A stretch of DNA of 64,000 bases from Lachnospiraceae bacterium (GTDB lineage Bacteria; Bacillota; Clostridia; Lachnospirales; Lachnospiraceae). Of this stretch, positions 50,854 to 58,487 are shown piece after piece (the first letter of the stretch is position 1; every line of letters begins with the position of its first letter). Under the pieces are notes generated by a model. It saw nothing but the letters and a program-made list of their open reading frames with translations, was not told where the DNA came from and searched no databases. The stretch is from the NCBI GenBank assembly GCA_017432565.1, contig JAFRIW010000046.1, positions 1-64,000 of the forward strand. The letters are read 5' to 3'. The translations under genes were made by a program, and so were the position numbers.

Positions 50854-51729
50854 TCAGCCCTCCCCGTACAGTACTTTGGCCAGCTCCGAATCGCGGTCCA
50901 GCAGAATGGTTTTGCTGCCGCTCCCCTTCAGGGAATCCCTGAGGGCATCCAGGCCTCTCATGTAATTATAAAATTCCGCCTTCTCCCGGCTGCTGTAGGC
51001 ATCCGCGAGAATCTGCATATATTCCTGTTCACCCTCTGCCTCAAGGATGGCGGCTTCCTTCTTCGCCTCCGCGATCATGACTGCCACCTGCCGGTCCGTC
51101 TCGTTGCGGATCTTCTGCGCCTCCGCGCGGCCTTCCGCCTCATAGGATGCGGCGATGTTGTTCCGCTCGGAGATCATGCGTTCGTAGACGGCCGCCTTGT
51201 TGTCCTCCGGCAGATCCAGCGCCTTGATTTCCACCTTCAGGATTTCCATGCCGTAGCTGCCCATGTTGGCGTTGGCATCATTCGTGATCAGCGCGGTGAG
51301 CCGCTCTCCGCGGGACTCGATGATCTGATCCTGGGACATGGAACTGATAATGTTCTTCGTGGCATTGTAAGCTGCGACACCGGCGCGGTCCTCCGCCATG
51401 CTTCTGGAGGCGGAAAGGGTCTGGGTGAAGCGCACCGGATCTGTCACCTTCCAGAGAATATAGTTGTCGCAGATCATGGACTTTTTGTCCTGGGTGATGA
51501 CATCCGACGCGGCCGTGTCATACATCTGAATCGACTTCGGGATGTAGGTCACACTCTGAATGAACGGGACCTTCATCTTCAGGCCGGCGGTATTGTCCAC
51601 ACGGACGATTTTGCCGAACTGCAGCACGGCTGCATATTCATCCTCCTGCACGGTGTACATGGAACTGCCGATCAGGCCGATTGCCAGGATCACGAGCAGG
51701 ATAATCAGGTACTTCTTCGCATTATTCAT
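50854..51729 (-). CDS. hflC: HflC, SPFH/band-7 membrane protease modulator
   Basis: 291 aa from ATG at 51729 (AGGAGGAAGACC). N-terminal membrane anchor KYLIILLVILAIGLIGSSMY, then the SPFH domain (EYAAVLQFGKIVRVDNTAGLKMKVPF) and a long helical part (IAASYEAEGRAEAQKIRNETDRQ ... EAKKEAAILEAEGEQEYMQI). With HflK it forms a large cage around the FtsH protease at the membrane. It lies 11 bases after hflK. Confidence 0.92.
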   Translation of the reverse strand: MNNAKKYLIILLVILAIGLIGSSMYTVQEDEYAAVLQFGKIVRVDNTAGLKMKVPFIQSVTYIPKSIQMYDTAASDVITQDKKSMICDNYILWKVTDPVRFTQTLSASRSMAEDRAGVAAYNATKNIISSMSQDQIIESRGERLTALITNDANANMGSYGMEILKVEIKALDLPEDNKAAVYERMISERNNIAASYEAEGRAEAQKIRNETDRQVAVMIAEAKKEAAILEAEGEQEYMQILADAYSSREKAEFYNYMRGLDALRDSLKGSGSKTILLDRDSELAKVLYGEG

Positions 51730-51740
51730 GGTCTTCCTCC

Positions 51741-52886
51741 TCACTCTCCGGCCGGCTCCGCGTCATCCAGCACGGCGGCTTCTTCTGTCATATCCGCCCC
51801 GGTCAGCGGCAGATAGCTCTGTACCGATCCGTCTGTCACGATGACCTTCAGCTGCGGAAGCACATCCTCCATCGTCTCGTAGAAAAGACGCTTCCTGGTG
51901 ACATCCGGATATTTTGCGTATTCTTCATAGATCCGGTTGAAACGCTCCGCCTGGCCCTGAGCCTCGGCGATCCGGGCTTCTTTTGCCGCCTCCGCCTGCT
52001 GCAGGACCTGGTCCGCCTGGGCCTCGGCCTGCGGAATCTGCTCGTTCTGATAGCGCTTTGCGTTGTTGACCGATGTCTCCTTGCCCTGCTTGGCGGTCTC
52101 GACCGCCTTGAAGGCCGCGATGACATTATCCGTGGGCGGCTCGGCGTCCTGCACCGTCAGGTTGACGACGGAGAGGCCGATATCCTGCTTCTTCAGTTCA
52201 TTCTCAAGGCGCTCGCGCACCTCGGACTGGATCTGAGACTTTCCGGTGGTGATGACGTCATCGACCGTATAGTTGACGACTGTGGAACGGATGCAGGCCT
52301 GCGCGAGATTCTTCAGCACTGCCTCCGGCTGCGCGGATGCATACAGATACTTCTGCGGATCGCTGACGCGGTACTCCAGGTAGAAGTCCACATCCACGAA
52401 GTTGAAATCGCTGGTGATCATGACTGCCTCGTGCTCATTCACGATGTAATCATTCGTGGAGCTGTTTCCGTAATTGGAGTACGCGTCATCTGTCGAATAG
52501 CCGATCGGCATGCCCTTGGTGGTCGTGTCAACCAGCGTCACATCCTCGGCGATCGGAATTTTGAAATAAAGACCGGCGCCTTTGATGTCGATTACCTTTC
52601 CGAACAGGGTCAGAACCGCCTGCTCCTGCTCGCTGACCTTATAGAAGCTGTCTCCGATCACAAGCAAAACGATCAGCACAAGCACGATCACCGGAATCCA
52701 CTTCCAGCTTCTGCCCGATTTCAAATCCGGCCTGCGGCGCTGATTCTGCTGTCCCGCCTTGTCTTTCTTCTGAGAATCCTGCGCGGACGCCTCTTCCACG
52801 ATGGTCTCCGCGCCGGTCGCGGCGTCTGTGCGCTTCCAGAAGTTTCCGCCCGATCCATCGAAGTTCTTACCGAATCCTCCGTTCAT
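51741..52886 (-). CDS. hflK: HflK, SPFH/band-7 membrane protease modulator
   Basis: 381 aa; GTG at 52889 is an alternative start one codon earlier. A Gly/Asp-rich cytoplasmic N-terminus (GGFGKNFDGSGGNFWKR) is typical of HflK. The membrane helix WIPVIVLVLIVLLVIGDSFY is at about residues 62-81. SPFH domain (SEQEQAVLTLFGKVIDIKGAGLYFKIP), then the coiled helical domain with QVLQQAEAAKEARIAEAQGQAERF. It precedes hflC as usual. The C-terminal tail is acidic (DMTEEAAVLDDAEPAGE). Confidence 0.92.
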   Translation of the reverse strand: MNGGFGKNFDGSGGNFWKRTDAATGAETIVEEASAQDSQKKDKAGQQNQRRRPDLKSGRSWKWIPVIVLVLIVLLVIGDSFYKVSEQEQAVLTLFGKVIDIKGAGLYFKIPIAEDVTLVDTTTKGMPIGYSTDDAYSNYGNSSTNDYIVNEHEAVMITSDFNFVDVDFYLEYRVSDPQKYLYASAQPEAVLKNLAQACIRSTVVNYTVDDVITTGKSQIQSEVRERLENELKKQDIGLSVVNLTVQDAEPPTDNVIAAFKAVETAKQGKETSVNNAKRYQNEQIPQAEAQADQVLQQAEAAKEARIAEAQGQAERFNRIYEEYAKYPDVTRKRLFYETMEDVLPQLKVIVTDGSVQSYLPLTGADMTEEAAVLDDAEPAGE

Positions 52887-52908
52887 CACAACTGTTCCTT
52901 TCTGCTTT

Positions 52909-54561
52909 TTACTCGTTCTCTATTCTGTATTTCTTCATCAGCTTATCCAGCTCTTCGGCAAAGCGCTCCAGTTCCTTATTGGGAAGGCCTCTGCTCTCCG
53001 CGATCTGCTGTTCAAGCAGTTTTGCCGTATTCCTCAGCTTCCTGTAGGCGTCCGACTCCGTGTTCTGTGCGATCTTCTTCCGGATCGGAATACCCTCCGT
53101 CTTCAGCAGGAAGGTGTCCCGGATCAGATCCACCGCCGTCCCCGAATAAGGCGCGTCCGCCTGGTAGCCTTTCTCCCGCAGCAGCGCCGTGAAGCTCTCT
53201 GCCGCCTCGCTGTCTCCGTGCACCACGAAGACATGTCCGGGCTTTTCCTCAAAGCCCTCCAGCCACCATAGAAGGCCATTGCGGTCCGCGTGGCCGGACA
53301 GACCCGGAAGCTTTAAGATCTCCGCCTTCACATCGATATCCACGCCGAACATCCGCACAGTGTCCGCGCCGTCGAGGAGCCTGCGCCCCAGCGATCCGAC
53401 AGTCTGATAACCCACGAAGAGAATCGTCGATTCCTTCCGCCAGAGATTATACTTCAGGTGATGCCGGATCCGGCCCGCATCGCACATACCGGAGGCGGAA
53501 ATAATCACCTTGGGCTCGTCATCCGTATTGATCGCCTTGGATTCCTCCTGTGTGATCGAGAGATAGAGTCTGGGGAAAACCAGCGGATTGATGCCTTCGT
53601 CCAGGAGCTTCTGCGCGTCTTCGTCGTAGCACTCCCGGTCGTTTTCATTGAAAACGGAGGTGGCGTCCACAGCCATCGGGGAGTCCACATAAACCGGGAA
53701 GTCCGGAATCTCCGGCACCAGGCCGTCCCGCTTGATCTGCCGGATGAAATACAGCATGACCTGTGTGCGTCCGACGGCAAAAGACGGAATGACGAGGTTT
53801 CCTCCCCGCAGCAGTGTCCTGCGGATGATCCGGGCAAGGTCCGTAACATAATCATGTCCCTCGCCCTCTTTTTCGTGCAGCCGGTCGCCGTAGGTGGACT
53901 CCATAATCACATAGTCCGCGTCTTTCGTCCGCTGGGGATCCCGCAGAATCGGCTGGTCTCTGTTCCCGATGTCGCCGGAAAAGACGAGCTTGCGTTCATA
54001 TTTTGCCCCGGTCTCCGGATCCTTTTCCTGCAGCCAGATTTCCACGCTGGCGGAGCCCAGGAGATGTCCGACATCCGTGAACCGGAAGCGGATCCCTTCC
54101 TCGAGGTCATAGGTCTTGTCGTAGCGGTAGGACTCGATCAGACGGATCAGCCCTTCCGCGTCCTCCATCGTGAACGCCGGCTCTGTGTCCGCGGACGGGC
54201 TGTTTCCCTTTTTCTTTTTCGCATATTCCGCGTCGGCGGCCTGAATGTGCGCCGCGTCCCGCAGCATGATCTCCGACAGATCTTTCGTCGCCGAAGTCGT
54301 GAGCACCGTTCCCCGGAAACCGTCGCGGTAAAGCTTCGGAAGCATGCCGCTGTGATCCACATGCGCGTGGGTCAGGAACACATACCGGATGTCCTGCGCC
54401 TTCACGGGAAGCGGCTTGTTCTCGAAGTAGTCCGGCCCCTGCTCCATACCGCAGTCCACCAGCATATAAACCGGTTTCGAACCGTACACCGGATGATCCA
54501 GCGAAAGGAAATGACAGCTTCCCGTTACTTCATGATCTGCACCGATAAAGATCAGCTTCAT
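52909..54561 (-). CDS. beta-CASP metallo-beta-lactamase RNase (CPSF/Ysh1-like)
   Basis: 550 aa. LTHAHVDHSG provides the zinc ligands (His 65, His 67, Asp 69, His 70), with DVGHLLGSASVEI and MESTYGDRLH completing the MBL part. The beta-CASP insert has VIPSFAVGRTQVMLYFIRQIK, VYVDSPMAVDATSVF and VIISASGMCDAGRIRHHL. The closing VHGDSEAAESFTALLREKG is typical of mRNA-processing exo/endonucleases. Distinct from RNase J. Cytoplasmic RNA processing is the likely role. First gene of the - strand run that continues into hflK, hflC, thyA and folA. Confidence 0.9.
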   Translation of the reverse strand: MKLIFIGADHEVTGSCHFLSLDHPVYGSKPVYMLVDCGMEQGPDYFENKPLPVKAQDIRYVFLTHAHVDHSGMLPKLYRDGFRGTVLTTSATKDLSEIMLRDAAHIQAADAEYAKKKKGNSPSADTEPAFTMEDAEGLIRLIESYRYDKTYDLEEGIRFRFTDVGHLLGSASVEIWLQEKDPETGAKYERKLVFSGDIGNRDQPILRDPQRTKDADYVIMESTYGDRLHEKEGEGHDYVTDLARIIRRTLLRGGNLVIPSFAVGRTQVMLYFIRQIKRDGLVPEIPDFPVYVDSPMAVDATSVFNENDRECYDEDAQKLLDEGINPLVFPRLYLSITQEESKAINTDDEPKVIISASGMCDAGRIRHHLKYNLWRKESTILFVGYQTVGSLGRRLLDGADTVRMFGVDIDVKAEILKLPGLSGHADRNGLLWWLEGFEEKPGHVFVVHGDSEAAESFTALLREKGYQADAPYSGTAVDLIRDTFLLKTEGIPIRKKIAQNTESDAYRKLRNTAKLLEQQIAESRGLPNKELERFAEELDKLMKKYRIENE

Positions 54562-54608
54562 CTTCTTCTCTCCCTTGGGTCCTCCCCTGCTGTAAGTTCA
54601 CTCTTCCT

Positions 54609-54645
54609 ATTGTATCACGAAAAGATCGCAAACGTATGATATAAT
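54609..54645. promoter_or_regulatory. divergent extended -10 promoters
   Basis: + strand TGA-TATAAT (TATAAT at 54640-54645) for the DUF5722 gene and - strand TGA-TACAAT (54609-54614) for the nuclease gene. Neither has a clear -35. Confidence 0.55.
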
Positions 54646-54674
54646 GCTTATGACAACCGACTTCAGGAGAACAC

Positions 54675-56921
54675 TTGGAACAGGAACAGATTACATCGAA
54701 CATAACTGAAGAGAAGGCTGAAGCAAAAGCTGAAGAAAAGGCTGCGCCTGCGGGCCGGCGGGCACTGGTGACTGTGCTCACCGGTGTTTTTGTCGTCCTG
54801 TTCCTGATGGGACTGGGCGCTCTTTATGTGACCTTTTTTACCCCTTACGGGCAGCCGGAGGAACCGGCACCTGCCATCATCGACTCGATTCCGGACGATG
54901 AGCAGCTCTTTTATGATGCGGCAAAGGTCGAAGAGGATCAGGCCGGGCTGATCGGCGATCAGGAAGCCTTCGAGCAGCAGCTTCTCGCGGATGTGGAAGC
55001 GGAAATGATTCTGTCCGGCAAAACCCTGCCTTTCGAGATTACTTTTGAACCGGCGCGCACCTGCTACGCCGCCTCCGCAGTCTCACTCTACGAAGGACCG
55101 GATGAAGAAGACTATGAGATCTCGGGCTCTGTCCGGTGGGCGGATCCCGTCACAGTGCTCGGTCATGTCACTTCTTACCGGCGCGTCGTGCTGGAGGGAG
55201 ATGAAATTCTGGATGTGGCTGAGCCGGAAGAAATCGACTGGTATCTGGTCTCGCTCCCGGGAACGGACAACCAGCCGGCCTTTACCCCGGCGGGGACGCT
55301 TACGGAAACCGATCCGTACGCCGCGGCCCGCAGCGAAGACGGGCTCCCCGTGGATATCTGCAGCTGCCGGATCTCCTCCGACAATGTGCAGGTGGTCGCC
55401 CGGGTGACCGGCGATCTCCCGGAGCTGAAAACCGAGACACTGAATTATGCGCTGTTTAAGGACGCAGACCCGACGGGACGCGCTCCCGCCGGCGCGGGCA
55501 GCAGCTTTTCCTTCGTCGACTCGGAGGACGGTCTGTTTCATCTGATCGCCCAGGGAACCTATGTTTCCGGCACAGCCGGCGCGGAAGTCGCCACGGCGCC
55601 CATCGGCACAGGCGCCTCCTTTACCTTCCCCTTAAATAAAAACAGCGCCTCCTCCAATCTGATGAAGCGCTTTATCGTCTGCGTGATGCGCGGAGGCGAA
55701 CTGGTGCCCGTCAGCAGCGCGCACTATATCACAAATCCGGAGGCGTGTGCCGCCCTGGCCGCGCCCCGTCAGGACCACGGAAAGAAAGGTATTCTTCCGG
55801 CTTCCGGCCTGGTTTATTCCAGTGATCTTCTCTCGCTCGGCGTGCAGCAGGTCTCCTACAATTTAAACCTCGGCGAGCTCTGCGCGGGCGGCGGGATCGG
55901 CTACACCTACAACGGCCGCTCCTACAGCTTCAATTCTTCCATGATCTCCGGATATGACCGTCTGATTTCGCGGTTCAACAGCATGGGGCTGCAGGTGACC
56001 ATGATCCTTCTGAACAATAAATACGGGGACCAGACACTGATTCACCCTTCTGCCCGGGGCGGCAGCGCCCATTATTATATGCTGAACTGTGACGAGGAAG
56101 CCGGCGCGGAGAAGCTGGCGGCCGTCATGTCCTTCCTGGCGAACCGCTATTCGGGCATCGGTCACGGTCAGATCGACAACTGGATTATCGGAAATGAGAT
56201 CAACGCCTACAGCGACTGGAATTATATGAGCGCCTCCGATGTGAAGAGCTATACGGAGGAATATGCGGAGGGCTTCCGGATCTGCTACAATGCGATCCGC
56301 TCCGAAAACGCGAATGCCCGCGTGTACACCTGCATCGACCAGCAGTGGTCCTCCGCCATCAGCTCCCGGTATTTCCCGGGCAAGAGCTTTATCGGCGCGT
56401 TCCAGACGAGCATGGTGAACGGCGGAAATATTGCCTGGCATCTGGCGGCGCATCCTTATAATTATCCTCTGACGGACCCGTCCGTCTGGGTGGAATCCGG
56501 GCAGGTGACGCACTCCTCCGACTCGCCGTATCTCTCCATGCGGAATGTGGAAGTGCTGACCGACTGGCTGTGTCAGTCCCATTATCTGACACCGCAGCAG
56601 GAGGTGCGCAGTGTCCTGCTCTCCGAGGTGGGCTACACCTCCTCCAGAGGCGAGGGACTCCAGGCCGCCTCCGTCGTCTACGCCTATCTGCAGACAGCGG
56701 GCAACCAGCATGTGGACGGACTGATTCTCTCACGGGAACAGGATCACGGAACAGAGCTCGCCCAGGGCCTCGCGCTCGGTCTGCTCGGCCCCGGCGGCGG
56801 AAAGAAACTTGCTTATACGTTTTATCAGGGAATTGACGGTGCCGGCGCGCAGACCATCATCGATCAGGCCTCCGCGGTCATCGGCGTACAGGATCTGCGG
56901 ACGCTTCTCACCCCGCGATAA
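54675..56921 (+). CDS. membrane-anchored DUF5722-type putative glycosidase
   Basis: 748 aa, starting at TTG with CAGGAGA seven bases upstream; there is no ATG nearby. A cytoplasmic acidic/Lys head is followed by a membrane helix (VLTGVFVVLFLMGLGALYVTFF, about 33-54), so the rest is extracellular. A central beta-rich region (~110-340) precedes a TIM-barrel-like domain (~375-748). The barrel has WIIGNEINAYSDWNYM (likely acid/base Glu) and VLLSEVGYTSSRG (likely nucleophile Glu), spaced as in clan GH-A glycosidases. I recall this as the DUF5722 family. Substrate unknown. Its 3' end overlaps the convergent acyltransferase by 14 bases. Confidence 0.75.
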   Translation: MEQEQITSNITEEKAEAKAEEKAAPAGRRALVTVLTGVFVVLFLMGLGALYVTFFTPYGQPEEPAPAIIDSIPDDEQLFYDAAKVEEDQAGLIGDQEAFEQQLLADVEAEMILSGKTLPFEITFEPARTCYAASAVSLYEGPDEEDYEISGSVRWADPVTVLGHVTSYRRVVLEGDEILDVAEPEEIDWYLVSLPGTDNQPAFTPAGTLTETDPYAAARSEDGLPVDICSCRISSDNVQVVARVTGDLPELKTETLNYALFKDADPTGRAPAGAGSSFSFVDSEDGLFHLIAQGTYVSGTAGAEVATAPIGTGASFTFPLNKNSASSNLMKRFIVCVMRGGELVPVSSAHYITNPEACAALAAPRQDHGKKGILPASGLVYSSDLLSLGVQQVSYNLNLGELCAGGGIGYTYNGRSYSFNSSMISGYDRLISRFNSMGLQVTMILLNNKYGDQTLIHPSARGGSAHYYMLNCDEEAGAEKLAAVMSFLANRYSGIGHGQIDNWIIGNEINAYSDWNYMSASDVKSYTEEYAEGFRICYNAIRSENANARVYTCIDQQWSSAISSRYFPGKSFIGAFQTSMVNGGNIAWHLAAHPYNYPLTDPSVWVESGQVTHSSDSPYLSMRNVEVLTDWLCQSHYLTPQQEVRSVLLSEVGYTSSRGEGLQAASVVYAYLQTAGNQHVDGLILSREQDHGTELAQGLALGLLGPGGGKKLAYTFYQGIDGAGAQTIIDQASAVIGVQDLRTLLTPR

Positions 56922-58212
56922 TCCGGCGTTTCGGTTTGTTCATCTGATACAGCTCCTCCACGGCCAGCCGCGTTCTTGCGGCGACTTTTTCCCCGTTTTC
57001 CGGGAAGCAGTAGTAGAGCATCTCTTTGTTTCCGATACAGATCATATCTCCCAGCTCGTACCAGTAATAATCAGAGTACAGGCTGTAGCAGGCCAGCGGC
57101 TTCTGGGTATAATCGAGCGCGCCGCCGCACCCGGTCAGATGAAATCCGTTTTCATCGTGGGTCAGATGTCCTTTGCCCACGCGGTAAATACACTGGGTAT
57201 TCTTCATGACGCAGATCGTCACATCTTCGTCCAGGCGGTAAGTCCCGTCCTGAAGGGCTCTGCGCACGCACTCCCGCTCCCAGCGGTACCAGTCTGTCAC
57301 GAAGCGGAAGTTCCGGTCCTGTGCCGCGCCGGCTTTTCCGGAAGAAACCATCTTCAGTTCGCCGGTCTCAGTCAGCTCCCAGGCGGCGCCGCAGGTTCCG
57401 CAGGTCAGCTGCGTTCCCTGTCCGGACATCGCAGCCTCCGATTCGCAGCAGGCACAGCGGTACAGAACGCGGTTTAAGTGATCCGCGCGGAAAGGCTCGC
57501 TGACCCGGATATTGTTCTCCTGCTGCCAGCGCCAGTGATCAAATGTAAATGCTTCCCGGAGAATCTCATTCAGATCCTCTCTGCTTCTGCCGGCGATCTC
57601 TTCGGGGGAGAGCAGGTAGCGCACGTGTGCGCTGACCTTTACATCCCGCAGCTGCAGGTTATTGTAGAGCGGATCCCGCTGAAACGCGCCGTAAGTGCGC
57701 ACATGAATAACCGGGACTTTCAGAATTTTGAGCAGCTTCCCAAGGCTCTCCGGAAGGGGCGTTGCCGACCCGTCGAAGCTGTAGCTGGCCTCCGGAAACA
57801 TCAGAATGGAGCTCTTCAGTGTGTTCAGCGCATACTGCATGTCCGAGATCAGCGTCATATCCCCGACAAACTTCTGTGTCGGGATACAGCCGATCTGCCG
57901 CATCAGCCATTCTTTCCCCACAAATCCGTCGCTGGTGCAGATGATATTCAGCGGCCGTCCGGCAAAAACAATCTCTGCGATTTTCAGATCGATAAAGCTG
58001 GAGTGATTCATCAGAATCAGGCAGGGCTCGTCCGCCTTCAGGCGCTCCATACCCTCCTGCTCACAGGTAAAGCCCACAGTTTTCAGCTCCGGGGCGCAGA
58101 CTTTTTTCAGGAGGCCGCGGAAAAACCGGTTCGGACGGACCGGATCCTGATGCGCCATGGAAGGGGCCGCGAGGACCTCCTGCCAGGATGCGTCGCGCAC
58201 TCTGATCTTCAT
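56908..58212 (-). CDS. PlsC-like acyltransferase with C-terminal zinc ribbon
   Basis: 434 aa; ATG at 58212 overlaps the HicB stop (ATGA) and has GGGTGGGAAGA before it. The acyltransferase motifs are CLILMNHSSFIDLKI (HX4D, catalytic His/Asp), CIPTQKFVGD, ILMFPEASYSFDGSAT (EGT-like FPEAS) and VPVIHVRTYGA. From about residue 245 there is a zinc ribbon CACCESEA...CGTCGAAW, then a beta-rich end (GTYRLDEDVTICVMKNTQ). It should acylate a lysophosphatidate or related lipid at the membrane; the ribbon and tail are not part of ordinary PlsC. It is cotranscribed with a HicB-like gene and an LtaS-type enzyme. Confidence 0.85.
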   Translation of the reverse strand: MKIRVRDASWQEVLAAPSMAHQDPVRPNRFFRGLLKKVCAPELKTVGFTCEQEGMERLKADEPCLILMNHSSFIDLKIAEIVFAGRPLNIICTSDGFVGKEWLMRQIGCIPTQKFVGDMTLISDMQYALNTLKSSILMFPEASYSFDGSATPLPESLGKLLKILKVPVIHVRTYGAFQRDPLYNNLQLRDVKVSAHVRYLLSPEEIAGRSREDLNEILREAFTFDHWRWQQENNIRVSEPFRADHLNRVLYRCACCESEAAMSGQGTQLTCGTCGAAWELTETGELKMVSSGKAGAAQDRNFRFVTDWYRWERECVRRALQDGTYRLDEDVTICVMKNTQCIYRVGKGHLTHDENGFHLTGCGGALDYTQKPLACYSLYSDYYWYELGDMICIGNKEMLYYCFPENGEKVAARTRLAVEELYQMNKPKRRIIAG

Positions 58213-58487
58213 TCTTCCCACCCCTCGACCAGACGGACCTTCACGCTGATATTCCGGATAAACTCACCTTCCTTCAGCTCCAGATCCTCCGGATGAGAGA
58301 CCGGCGGCAGCTCCGGATCCTCGTCATCCAGCTCGAGCATGATCCAGTTGTACTCCGCCTCCATGGCGTCGCGCACCGCGAGCTCCAGCGTCTCGCCCTC
58401 CGCGCGGCAGCCGTCAAGATCGGGAAAATAGCCTTCAATCCGGCCTTTTTCGTTCTCATGAAAAATGATGGGATAGATAAATGTCAT
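58209..58487 (-). CDS. HicB-like protein without a HicA partner
   Basis: 92 aa. The HicB fold is seen in YPIIFHENEKGRIEGYFPDLDGCRAEGETLELAVRDAMEA, the partially degraded RNase-H-like domain of HicB antitoxins. The C-terminal DNA-binding ribbon-helix-helix is missing; the end is a beta strand (IRNISVKVRLVEGWEE). No HicA toxin frame is found on either side. It overlaps both neighbours by 4 bases (ATGA), so it is embedded in the envelope-lipid operon and is probably not a toxin-antitoxin module here. Confidence 0.8.
   Translation of the reverse strand: MTFIYPIIFHENEKGRIEGYFPDLDGCRAEGETLELAVRDAMEAEYNWIMLELDDEDPELPPVSHPEDLELKEGEFIRNISVKVRLVEGWEE

Noticed and set aside
58209..58487. HicAB toxin-antitoxin module
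   Set aside because: No HicA-like frame within either flank; neighbours are lipid enzymes.
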